Shown piece by piece: positions 22,354 to 34,900 of a stretch of 64,000 nucleotides of DNA. Origin of the DNA: Stratiolaelaps scimitus (taxonomy: Eukaryota > Arthropoda > Arachnida > Mesostigmata > Laelapidae); assembly GCA_019614645.1 (NCBI GenBank), contig JABWDB010000039.1:1-64000 (forward strand), read 5' to 3'. Under the pieces are notes generated by a model. It saw nothing but the letters and a program-made list of their open reading frames with translations. It was not told where the DNA came from and made no database searches. The position numbers and the translations under genes are program-made. The stretch's first letter is position 1. The number at the start of each line of letters is the position of its first letter.

Positions 22354-22855
22354 ATGTACGAACAATTATGTTCTGATGTTTTAAATATTTGTGACATACT
22401 TTTATCACTATTTTATTACGACAACTTACGAATTACTGTAACTGCAGTTCCGTCTATAAACCACCACTTGTATTGTTTTGTTGGGTTCGCAGATAGTATG
22501 CATGTAGCTATAGGCAAATATAGGGAACGACTACAACGGTGTAAAACTACCGCCGGAATCTGGTGGAGAGCAGATGAATACAGCTAGTCAATATAACAAG
22601 GTCTTTAACGTGTATTTGGTGTTACATAGCATCTATTATGCTTGCACGCAGGCAAGCACAAGGAGCATAATAGTCAGCAATCAATTCGGAGTTAGATACT
22701 TCGACAAGATCGACTTTAGAATCGAGTACAATGGGAACGCACCCACCAATTACATTCATACCCCATCCCCTGCCATAGAAATATTTGACATAAATAGTGG
22801 GAGTGGGATACAGTGTTGTCATGCATCTTACCATGGCAGCACCTCCCCTTTTTAA
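22354..22855 (+). pseudogene. Unit 4 copy of the unknown plus-strand ORF, 3' truncated
   Basis: Open from 22354 to 22587 and again, in another frame, from 22574. A deletion of about 370 bp near 22795 removes the last third and joins the remnant to downstream sequence (TGGGATACAGTGTTGTCATG). Confidence 0.35.
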
Positions 22856-23610
22856 GAAAATTAAAGAAAAAAAGACTGTTGAATAATTATTCGGGTAAGT
22901 AAACTAAGACTATTGGAGAGATCAAGCGATCCTGGCGAGCGAGTTCCCAAATGACAATTTGGGCAGACCGTATTCTTGTTGAAACCACCACACAAGAGGT
23001 ATATTTATTTTTAAATAGGATGTTAAGCAGTAGTAGTTCTAGGCTAGGAAAGCTTTGACCAGAAATAGAGCTGCCTTTGTAAGATGAGTCCCAATATGGC
23101 ACAGTATATACAAAAGCATCGGGTGGAATCATAAAACGGAACTTTATTTACTCGATAACATATGCACGTGTACACACAATATTAACCCAACCTTGCTTTA
23201 CTCATAGTTCGAAATATACCAATTAACTATTTTTCTTTCTTCGAACTTGAAACGAACTTAAAATAGCGAGTGTTCGCAAATAACAGCTTAGGATTTTCAT
23301 ATTTATCCATTTTCTTGAAATAAATATTGTTCACCAACCTCAAGCCTCATCATTACCGCGGGCGGCATTCGTTGTGGATGTTCCAAGTTATACGCTTTTG
23401 CATTGGACCGGATGCACAATGTAGAATGCTATAGTTGGGAGATAAATAGGTTAACAAGCAATCGAAAGCGGTACCGTAGACGTGAAATGTTGGCTGAGAG
23501 TTGGCCCAAAATAGTTTAGTTTTAGTTTTTAGGTTGACAAGCTTAAGGGGGCACCGAGGCGGACCTTTTTGTCAACTGAAAATCAGCTTCCTTTCAGTAC
23601 GGCGAAATGA

Positions 23611-23738
<128 letters not shown>

Positions 23739-24116
23739 GTGCATATTAGCAATTACGATGAGAGCGCACTGAGCTGGCAATGCAATCGACTCCATGCTTT
23801 GTTCCTCCTTACTATTATATATCTGGTATTCGTAGTTTTTATTATACCCCTTTATCAAAGTGGAGAACAGAAAGAATAAGTTGCTCGAATTTTACACTTC
23901 AACATACTGCCAAACAGTCACAGATCAAAGCAAACTGACAAACTAGGCATATACTAGGCTAGCTATACTCCTGTTATGATAAAAGTCTTATTCCTATAAT
24001 TTAACGTGGACGTGTTTGAACTCTAGCTCAAGTGCAGGGATGGATTTTGCAAATCAACATGTTGCAATTAGTTTACTGAGAAATATCTAGGTAATCTGTT
24101 ACTCGTAGCTTCCATA

Positions 24117-24755
24117 TTAGCCCATCATATAATGGAGAATTCCAGAGTCTACCACCTTCTTTGTGCCGAAAACCAACATGTGACTAAGTTCCTCAAAATG
24201 CACAGGAAGTTTGCCTTTTAACGAATTCTGCGCGCACCGCATTATATCGACGAAGAGCTGGGGTACGTCCTTCTTCTGATAGCAGACCTTTGTATTGTTC
24301 GGAACAACTCGAGCGCACATCAGAGGCGAGACTGAGAAGTCGGTGGCGAAGATCTGAAGGATAGTGTAACTCAACTTCCACAGTTCTGTTGGATTACGAC
24401 TTGTATTAGATGAAAGTCGACCATAACGATCTCCGAAGAATCCATAGCTGATCCTAAAGTAGAAACAACAGAAAGAGATAGCCCGAAGAACACCATCCAC
24501 AGCCTCTTTGCCGAGGACGAGGCGGCTCGAGGAGAGTATTTTGTATGAGCACGCCGATACAACGCTGGTTGCGATTTTTGCAAGGCGCAGCTTGTCACGT
24601 ACTGAGAGTTCGTATTGTGTCGAGCACGGTTCAAAGCGACTAGTCGAATTTCGAAAATTTGAAGTATCTGGTGTTAAATTGATTGTTTCGTGCGTCACCG
24701 TGATTAATGCTGCCACAAACGATGTCGCCAGGATGAGAAACTTGATGGCACCCAT
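24117..24755 (-). CDS. Secreted six-cysteine protein, tandem copy 5 (212 aa, most divergent)
   Basis: The frame is open further upstream (to 24884), but I place the start at 24755, the conserved MGAIKF methionine, because this gives the family length of 212 and exposes the signal peptide. Differences are spread over the whole mature protein. They include an extra cysteine next to the third one (SFCCFYF), loss of the sequon at residue 121 (now NPT), KKDVPQLFVDIMRC near residue 170, and an altered C-terminus (ILHYMMG). It is intact despite this divergence, which argues that the reading frame has been kept by selection. It probably represents the oldest lineage in the array. Confidence 0.78.
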   Translation of the reverse strand: MGAIKFLILATSFVAALITVTHETINLTPDTSNFRNSTSRFEPCSTQYELSVRDKLRLAKIATSVVSACSYKILSSSRLVLGKEAVDGVLRAISFCCFYFRISYGFFGDRYGRLSSNTSRNPTELWKLSYTILQIFATDFSVSPLMCARVVPNNTKVCYQKKDVPQLFVDIMRCAQNSLKGKLPVHFEELSHMLVFGTKKVVDSGILHYMMG

Positions 24756-25399
24756 TATTGGGATAGATTGTTTATAACCAATCGCAAGGCTGACATGGTA
24801 TACCGCCTTGAGATGGTTTCTATGAACAATGAAAGCGAATTTTATTTCTATAATGGGTTGATTAGTTATCAAGTCGCAGTTCACAGATTTCGCTCGTTGC
24901 TATTTTAAATTGTAAGTTCCGACATTGATGCAGACAGCTGGCACAATTTATGAAAGTGCATGAACGTATCCTTAGATTTCTTCTATTCAGCACCTGACAG
25001 CCTATCCGTCTTATTAGTAATGGTGCTTGCCTTCAAGAACTGATTCATGTCACCTTACGTTGATAAAAGAGTCTCGGACGATACCGATCAACGATAGAGT
25101 CATCTGATCGTCAGGCACTTCTTATTGCATTGTTTGTCTAGCCTGTCTGAAGTCTTGCATACTGCCACTCTAACTTGCAGATTCGCTTCTTCAACAGTCA
25201 TTCATTGATCAGGCAGTAGTACGTTGATCTATTGAATCTATGATAGGTAGCCGTGATAGACTATAGTCTGATCAATTCCATTATAAACTCCCTTATTATC
25301 TACTTTCGATTCGAGAGCAAAGCGTGCTCAAACTAGCAAACAAAATTATGGGATTTTTATTCGATGATGGGAAACTACCTGCGTAGTTTTTTGTTCTAT

Positions 25400-25976
25400 A
25401 TATAAGTGCGCATTTTCGACTACATACTCCTATCACTTTTATAGATATAAATGTATACATAGTGGACACTGTGCAGTCTTTGAATAATCATAGAACAGAT
25501 AAACAACCGGACAGTTTTAAGAAAAGTTAAGGTCCAAAAATAGAGGGTCAAGTTCCGTTTTACTGCTGACTGACCACTGATAACCACGGATTTGTGTAAA
25601 AGCACACGTCGTGAAGAAAATTCATGTACGGAAAGCCCTGGCTTATTCTATTGCATACAAACTTTCAGTGAAATATGCTCAACAACATATTAACGTTATA
25701 AGACGGTTGTTGATAGTCTTCACCAATTATACCATCCATCGAGGGCGTGTTGTATATAACGCAGTAATGACATACCTTGAGACGAGCCCGAAGCAAAATA
25801 AAAACAAATACATTGACTCTTGGAGTTGTTATTGGGAAATAACAAGCATTCACGATCGCTGACAAATGCAACCTCGTTTAATTCGGCTTTTACACATCGT
25901 ATCGCAAATGGCATTTTGCGTCAGAAATCAGGTTAACAAAGCAAGTTCGTCTGCGTCACTCGGTCGAGCCACGTGT
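25400..25976. other. Gap between the tandem array and the synthetase gene
   Basis: About 580 bp downstream (3') of the minus-strand synthetase stop. It should hold the 3' UTR of that gene. I see no other gene; the short ORFs here look random. Confidence 0.5.
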
Positions 25977-28900
25977 TCAACTCTGCCCTATATCCGTCTG
26001 TCTATTGAGCGCCCACTGGATCAGTGTGCGACGCACGAGTTTGCCCATTGGAGACCTCGGAATGGCATCGCAGAACGTCATACCCCCTTCCAATTTGTAG
26101 ATTTCAGGTGCGTATTCTAAAACGATACAATGGGATTGTTGTTAGAGAACATAACGCGATTATGTAAGATCGGGGTGATGTGGTAATCGTGCCGCATATA
26201 CGCGGTACACGAGCTTAGGCTACAGACGTATCATGCGCGTCTATATGTCGTGTGTCTATGTGTCGCCAGGTCAAACGTTCGATTATGCTGCAGTTCTATT
26301 ATTATAATTATTATTATAGTCATCACGGGCTCTGTTGGCGCCAGCGTAGGCTCAGGTATACTCGAGTAAGAAAAGAACACCTAGCCAAAGGTTGTTTGTT
26401 TAGAATACCCGACCTCAAAACGTTTAACTAGCAGATATATGACGATACGAAAGTGGCCCACCGTTCTACCGGCAGTGTTCTAGGCAGGCATTTAAGATGG
26501 GATGATTTCGTCCATGATAGCAAACAAGTAGATTGCGATGATGGCGTTATCTTATCTTAGCCAATTCGTTTGGCTTACGTCAGAGTTATTGTTCACCGAA
26601 TGTATACACCGCATTGAAAAACTTCTCACACACTTTGTCTGACCGCATGAAACAAGCACCGACCAATACTCACCTGCCATGTGAGCGTGAATCTCCTCCG
26701 CTGTAAGTCGTGAATTCGGTACGATAATGGCGTGCAACACGTTTTGCATGATCGGGTGAGGCAGACCAATCACGGCCGCGTCACGAACCTTCGGATGTTG
26801 TAAAAGTTTAGCTTCGACTTCGCCCGGCGAAACAGTCATATGTTTTGTTTTGATGAACTCCTTCAGCCGATCGACGATGGTCACGAATCCTTCAGAGTCG
26901 ACCGTGCAGATGTCGCCAGTGCGGTACCAGCCATCCGTGGTCGCGTCCTAGACCATTAAGTACATTGATTTATTAGATAGCTTCGCATTATTGGATTGTG
27001 TTGACGAACTTTTACTGCAATGATCTTAAGTCTATTGTCACTCTACACTTACTAGTTTTTCGGCAAACGGTTACTATATTCGTCTTATGGGCTTAGAGAC
27101 AATACAAAATTAGTCACTGCCATTGGCTGATTATGGCCAATTATTAACGCTGCCATCAAGTCCGTTTCAAGTTCCGTTTCGTGGTGACGGTGGCATCCAA
27201 CGAGATGACGTCCCCTCCGAATGGCATCGATGCCAGCTTTAAATTGTCTGCCAACTTTCTGGTCCTCAAGTTTGTCTTCATAAACGATCCCTGATTTTCA
27301 AGGTTGCAATGCAACATGTCTTCATAAGATAACACACCGATGCCGGTGGTTGCAGGTACAACAAAGCTCAGCAATATCCAAAACACATGCTCACCCCATA
27401 GAGGCTAACTGGGTATAAGCAAGGAAGCAGACACGGTGAGCATCGAAGGTAAAATCGAAACTTGTCAAGGCAGGAGATCTCGAAGATCTCATGACGACAT
27501 GAGCGCCTTCTAGTAAAACCGGTTTCCTCTGTAGTATCGGAATGGGTCACGGCACGTGCTGTTGAGATGTCAGGGAGTCAGCCATCAAACAAGAGACTGC
27601 CAGTACGATATGGTAACTCAACAAAGGTGCCATAGAATCGGTTTCCGGGGCGACACCATAATGGTATCAGCACGATATGTGGTAACATATCGCGAATTAC
27701 GCAGCCTGTCCCCTGTGCGAGTTTACCACCGTGGAAGCGGAAATTGTTGTCCTAATAACAGCTCCGACGAGATTTATGAGGAAGAATCTCAAACAGGATT
27801 AACCTAGGCTTAACGGATGAAGAGCAGACATGACATAACGTAATACTAACCATGCAGTAAAGCTTCAAGCATAGCTCAGAAAAAACGATTTTTTGAGCTC
27901 ACTCTGAGATGTTCCCAGATGTGGCAGGTCTCAACACTTAAATTTTAAGTATCGCCTATTCTACATCTGCGTGCATCGCACAACTGTACTGGTCGACGAT
28001 ACCATGCACTCGTTAACTGAGTACGAGGCACTCGAGAACACAAGTGCGAGGCTAGTGACGCAGGAAAGCACAAGAAGGCGGCCCGCGGGGCTTTGTAAGG
28101 TATATACACGGGACGAGAAGAACAATGAGAAAAGGAAACGGTTTTAGTGGAAAATATATTAAGGGGAAGAGATAAACTGGGAAAAGCTGGGAATACTAGA
28201 TCCGTAGGTGAACTAGCCGAGCGCGCAGGTGGCGCTGCTTCAGAGTCAGGTTCACTGGAAGTGCGGGGATAAGACCTCGCATGGGACTGATTGCGCATGG
28301 GGGGAAGGGACTTAGAGGATGGACCGGGACGAATAACTAGTGGACTTCTATGTCTCACTGGCCGTCCTTGCAAGCCTGGCGTGAAGTGATACAAATCAGT
28401 TCCAAAGAAGGGTTCGACATATTGTTAACTCTGTATTGAATACACAAGAATACATGAGGAGAGTGTCGAGGAAAACCAGCTTAAAGATTCTCACCAATAG
28501 CTTGTGAACTGGCCAGCCGATGACTTCCATGACAGTATTTAGTGTCGAATGAGTTTACACATAATTTTCCATGCTTGGCATATAAACCTTTACACTATGG
28601 TTGTAATCATACGCATACGTTAAGGATGACGAAATAAAAAAGGGACCTCTTTATAGAATACTATAGTATAGTACTATGCCTCAGATATGCTACGTATACA
28701 TTTTGTCAAGATATTAACAGTTAAAAGTTAACAGTTACCAAATTTAATCAAATTAACAGTTACCTGTAAGGCTTTCTCGTTTTGGTGATACCCTATCGTC
28801 ATGGTTGGCAACTGCACCCAAAGCTCGCCTCGCTGCTTCTCGTCCTTGACATCCTCGAGGCTATCCACGGAAACGACGCGAAACCTACCAGTCGACAGAA

Positions 28901-31900
28901 TTCGCCCAATCGTGCCGGCCTTGTAAAAGCCCCAGTAGCAATGACCGAACGCAGCAATCAACTCCGTTTGTCCATAACCTACCCAAACATAACAATTCCG
29001 GTTACTTATGCAGTCCCGAACACAGCCTTTGGCTTTCTTTATCATTTTCCTCTACCTGTGGATTCTTGCCGGATACGACAAGGATGAAAACATAGAACAT
29101 TTTGCCTCGACATGTCCTCGCACCAATACCTACAGCTACGGATCCGAGGCCTGTCATCACTGGAAGCAGCTAAGAGTCAGTCCTTAAGAGTCAGCGACTC
29201 CTTAAATTTTGAAGCTTTGTCCGTCTCCGTTGAGAGTGCCAATCTCATATGAATGATCGGCTTCAATTCGTATACCTTGTGCTTTTATAGCCGGCTTAGA
29301 CAACCGGAGTTCGAGGTCAGTGCAGGATCACTTTCGCTTGGGTCCCCTGTTTATTATTTTCATACGGCAAAATATAGGAATAAGCAATGTGCCTAACAAT
29401 ACAAACAGCACACCTTCAGTATACGCACATTGGCCGAAGCCGCACAGCGAAGGGAGGCATTTACGTAGGTAGCCTATGGACTCTTGCGGAAATATGTTTG
29501 AGCCCGTAACGATTACTCGGAGAGAGGACAAATCAGTTTTCTTGACAAGCGGGTCGTTCGTCTTAAACAGATCGAGCACCGCGAGGATGATATAGGGAGT
29601 GGTCATCAGCGTGTGGATCTGGTAACGTTCGATGAGTGACACCGTAACAGGCGGATCGGTGCTCTGAGCGTGGACAAATTTGAAACCACGATAAACGCAC
29701 GGCCCATACGTGTCAAAGAGGCTATAGACGTGCAGTAATCCGGATGAAGATAGTACGGCTGATCCAACCGGCCACGACATCACGTCCGGTGCTCTGGAAA
29801 AGTGCAGGTTGTTATGAAGATGAAAGGAAACTTTAGCATTCAACATTTGGAACAGGCAATCATTCGTGTACCACGATTGCTTCATATATATTTGTTTCTT
29901 GTGGTTGTTGTTGCTTCAATCATATATTGATCCTGCAGCGGTGTGCAGTAGATAATTTTCATGCAAACAGGGCACACTTGCCGAGAAGACTTGTCCACCT
30001 TGACGTTGTGACATGCCATTTTTTGGATTTCTGATTGACATATTGGCATTTTGTTCAATACCTGATATAAGTTCGTTCGAATACCTGTTGAAGTGAACTT
30101 ACCCTTACAAGGTCTCACTGGTGAGGATGTCAGTTACGGTTATACTATGTAAATTCTATCAGAATAAAATCATCAGCATAGAGTAGTAACGATAAATTGC
30201 ATACCCTTGTAAAAGAATCGCAGATATAAGTGTCCTGTGCGAATGTAAAACTGCCTTTGATCGTCCAGAAGTACCGGATGTTCGCGGCATGAACGCTACA
30301 AGATCCGGACGCTCGTCCAACTTAATGAAACTTGTTGACGGAACATCCACTGCCAGTGCCCCGAGTGGGACAATATCTTTGATGAGATTTGAGCTGTCGT
30401 CATCCAGGGTAATAATCAGCTGTGTAGCGCCAAGTTACCATTGGACAAAGTATGACAAATAGGTCTCATAAGATAAATTTGTTCGAAAAACTCTCACTGT
30501 CCCCTGGTCATAAGTAGGATATCGTTAGAAATTCTCACTAATAATCATCGCTAGGGCAAGCGTGGACAAGGACGCCAATTCTTCTATGTGTGTCTGTATG
30601 GGGATCTCACAGCAATATAACGAACCATGCCCATTATCACTACCATCTTCTTGGCTTTCCAGTGTCACGTTGCATGCACGTCATTCTACCGTAGCATAAA
30701 ATTCGAACTGTTTCCGCAAAGTTACAGCGAAGTGTACTGATAGTAAGGACAACTGCGCCAAAGGGTGAATAATAATTATGTTAGCTATTTTTTGCTTTCG
30801 TTGTAGCGATGGAAAACGAAGGCAAAAATGTAATTATTTGGGACTTCTCGCGTCAACCCTCGAATCTTTCTTTAAGATAAGCATTATACTATTTCTGAAA
30901 GTGTCCTTGCAGAGATGGACTCGATGGGAAACTTCGTTTTTTTCGGAAGCCCCTCTTACCTGAATGGAAGGAAGGCCTGCTTTTACTTTTCGGGCGACTT
31001 CAAGGTTGCTTCTGTTACAAACGAGCATTTTCGGCTTGTAGGGTGTTGCAATCTCAATGTACTCATCTGCAATAAAGCGGCACAGCTGAAATTAGAGTTG
31101 AACTTTTGGGCATAACTTTCTCTCTTATTATAGTGCCGAGAAGAATATACATAATATTTCAAGGGCGCCTGAATTGTCTAAGGAGATTGTAGACGGTAAC
31201 AAACATGTGAGTAAATGTAACATCACTGGCCTGGAAACTTTTTATGACAAATTGGCAGGTAGTGGAGAGGATAAACATAGTCTTGGCTTCGACAGTTTTC
31301 GAGGTCACAAATAGGTTAGGCTTACGGTTGTGGATGAGGTAGACCTACGGTTGAACCGGAGATCGAAGATAAATTGGTTAACAATCATTGATATGTATTT
31401 ATATTTGATGTACGTTCAAATGTGTTTATCATTCTACACTAGTGGCTTCACAACACGAAATTATCTTACAGAATAGATAACAGAATAGCTATTAAGAGGA
31501 GAATAGGGAATATTTTTATGTGGCCAGCACAATGGCCACTTAGCACTCAGTTTGTGGATAATAAAGTCATCGTGTTATTGAGATTTCTCATCCGTTTTGT
31601 TGTAGGTGTTCGTCGACCCGGCCAGATATACCTATTGTATGAGACGTTCTCACAGTATTGTTAGTTAGTTTGACTCGAACAGATGTCCCAATCTCATAGA
31701 ACTACAGCAGCAACGAACCTTCCTTGAAGCCGTAGTCAAGGGTAGCTGCAATGGCATTCAGAGCCCATACGGCTGATAGGAAAACTGGAATCCGAACGGA
31801 GTTCGTTGTGCACAGGCAAACCACATCTCCTTTTTCGAGTCCCCGAGCGCGAAGCTGAACCGACAGCTGCTCACTCAGTACAGCGCATTGTTCACCTGTG

Positions 31901-34900
31901 TATTGTAGTCCGGATCCAGCATCGGTCTGAAAATGCAATGCCGGAATAAGCGTTTAAACGTCGAAATTCATTACGAGACTATTCGCTCCTTAGTCCGTGA
32001 GTCGATGCCATGAGCTATCATTTCATTGGGTAATTTCACCAGAGTCAGCTATTATAAAATCAGGTCATCTCGAGGAGATCACTTTCCACAAAATTGAGAA
32101 ACTTTTTGATGCTTGCTATTGTTGTCAGAAAGATTCGACTAATGATGTTTAGTGAACTCAATCCATCAGAAAAAAAACGAATCTGGCCGGAAAAGCTGAA
32201 TCTGTTGGAGTCAATACGTTTTCACATAAGAAACTACCCACACAGAGGTAGCAGAAAGGTTTCAGTAAAGCGCGTGGACCAAAGCAGTGGCCTTAGCCTT
32301 TCAGAAACAATTCTTTAAAACCTCCTCGTGATTAGCAGCAACGACTTTCCAACTTTTCCAGCCAATAAGAAATAAAGAGACATTAAAAAAAACAAGAGAT
32401 CGATTTAAACATCTATCGTATTTACTAAACCTTCTCTATGGAAATGTTCTAAATATGATCATGAAAACACCGCGGTGACTATAGCCGTGGCGCATTGACA
32501 CTAATATTTATTATGTCATTATCTTGTAAACCTGTGTTCATCAATACTGCTATGTGTGTGAAAATACAGCATTTGTCACATAGGACCATTCAGAATGCCG
32601 CTATCCTTATCTTTCATTTTCCACTTCTGACCTTCAGCTGTTCTTCCAACGAGCTCCACGAGCATTGTGGATATGCATCAAACCAAAGGTTTTTTTTTAA
32701 TAAAGACTAAGGCCTACCGCTGCGAGGCGCTCCGGAATAGCGTTTCTCATTGTCTGTCGTCGACAGGGGCATAACCAATAAAGATCGATGAGTTCCTATT
32801 GGGTTGATGTATAAGTAAGTGAAGTCGTATATTAACAGCTTATACAAAGGGGCGTTGTGTTCCACTAGGACAAAGCTAGAGCACAGGTTTCTTTGCTTAC
32901 CCACCAGGAATTATAGCGGATTGGGTGGGATGTTTTAGTACACACACCGTAGTGCCTATGTGCAGATGAGTATGATGTATATTCTTATTAGAAAATTTCC
33001 AAAAAACATACTACCACTAAGGCAGAAACAGCCCCTTGCGTCTTCAGATTACCATTTGTTCTGGTCGGTTTTTTGGAATGTAAAAAAGAATACCTGGTCC
33101 TTCGGCGGCATAAGATATGAGAGATGGATCGGCTCTGCCTAAGACCGTCAATGTATTTAACCATTGCCATAAATCTGTAATGCGTGTCTCGTGACGTCGA
33201 AGCACGACGAGGTACCCCTAAAGCATGTCTTAGTTTATATTTTATATAAAACGTATTTGTGGCACGAGCGCTTCGTGGGCGTTGTGAGTTTGTCCGTTAA
33301 TGAATAGGTTGGAGGTGGCGCATCTGAAAGTTGAGAGTTCGACCTCTATTTCGAGTTCCTACTTAGGGAAACACTTATTATTCATAGAATTGTACTGTCC
33401 TTCGTAAATCCGTCCAACGATAATAACTTCATGTGTATCGAAATATAGTAGATAGCCGAATTCCTGTATCATTTTTCTGCATTTATCTTTGCATGAAACG
33501 AATGAGACCAGAGCAATGGACGCCTTCCTCCCCAGAACATTTCACGTACAAGGCCATCTGTGACGAGGTGAATAACATTGACGAGTATAACTTAATGCAG
33601 TTTCTATAGCACCCCATGGCAACTATAGACAGAGTGTGATTACTTTTCGTCTCACAGGAGTGACATTAACTTGAATAAACAAAAAAAAAACAGCCGTTAT
33701 ATGCCGAAGACGTCGCCAAATATATTCCAAATGTTCAATGGTATATTTCGCTATTAGATTTCTATCGGTTCAACCCGCATACCGTCGCGAGGTCAGTGTG
33801 CAGCTGTGAACACACAGCTGAAGGAAAGGTAAATATCTAATAATAATATAATAACAATAGATAGAAAAAAGTTGATCGTCGGTATAAGGAATGAACGATC
33901 CATACACATCCGGAGCAAGAATGGCCTTCTATTACCAGCAATCAAGAACACGGCAATGCGGTGAATGTTTCGTAAACAAGACGAGCCGATATAAAAGCGA
34001 GAATATCGGAAGCGCGTGAGATTTCCTGCTGATGACTGGTGATTAATCTGAGCAGATTCAGAATTTTGATCCAGCCGTTATCGACGATGGGAACAGACTG
34101 GTGTCTCGGCAGAGACAAAATATTGACTCAGCATGCATTAACCTGTTCATGCAGCTGGGCTCAGATAGACGCACGCCCCATGTGACATAATCATGAAATA
34201 GCCTGATTTCTAAGGTTAAGCACTCATAGTGAATGTACTAATTCAAGAAATTTGCGGACGCTTTCAATACTAGTGCAGGGCAAATCACCAAATTATGCAC
34301 CACTTTTAATGACAGAATGCTACCTTGATGACCGAATCAGTCCACAGATTATTCTCACGACGTTTCCGCTAGTCTGGTACACAATCGCCATTCGACGAAC
34401 CACGACAAAATGCTTTGGAGTATATGAAATATCAGAATGTCAGAATGGATTTCGAAACGAAACCAATTGATTTCGAAACAGACACTCTGCTGTCAATACG
34501 CCATCTGCAAATGCGATGAACAGGTCCCTGCAATGGCCTGTTTGTCTTGTCAACTCGACCCTATAGGTGTAAGTCACCAGTATTGAGCTTGTGGTCAGCA
34601 ATCTTTAGTATTGTTGAGTTCATCAATTAAATCAACATAGAAACGAGGAGGGTTCCTACAATTGAGATGTGGAATATCCCGAATAGGCATCGGGAAGCAC
34701 TCCCCAAAAGTAGATGGGGTAGTTCTCTCGTAGTAGTTCGCATCAGCAGATAATAAAAAAAGATTCTGTTCCCACTAACCCTATTGTTCGCTTTCAGTCG
34801 TCCTCTCTTTTTCTGGATATCTTTTTTTTATAACGGAGAATGCTTATGCAGGTATTTGCCATGGTACTGGATGGATATCTACCATATATAATATATATAT

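Larger units (their letters stand above)
16298..23159. repeat. Array unit 4
   Basis: Unit 4 has the same order of blocks, with several private changes. It keeps about 100 bp upstream of the secreted gene (around 17490-17615) that units 1 to 3 lack but unit 5 shares in diverged form. It holds about 400 bp (18065-18470) missing from units 2 and 3, and the start of that stretch is recognisable in unit 5. It lacks 183 bp near 20990 and about 370 bp near 22795. It has a poly(A)-only insertion at 21624. Its right edge (23045-23159) does not carry the minisatellite exit block of the other units. Confidence 0.88.

Noticed and set aside
24756..24884. N-terminal extension of secreted copy 5 by 43 codons
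   Set aside because: It would bury the signal peptide, and the other four copies start at the equivalent of 24755.
27945..28394. 149-codon minus-strand ORF inside the synthetase gene
   Set aside because: It lies within intron 6, has low-complexity Pro/Ser/Arg composition and no domain, and the flanking synthetase exons splice in phase without it.
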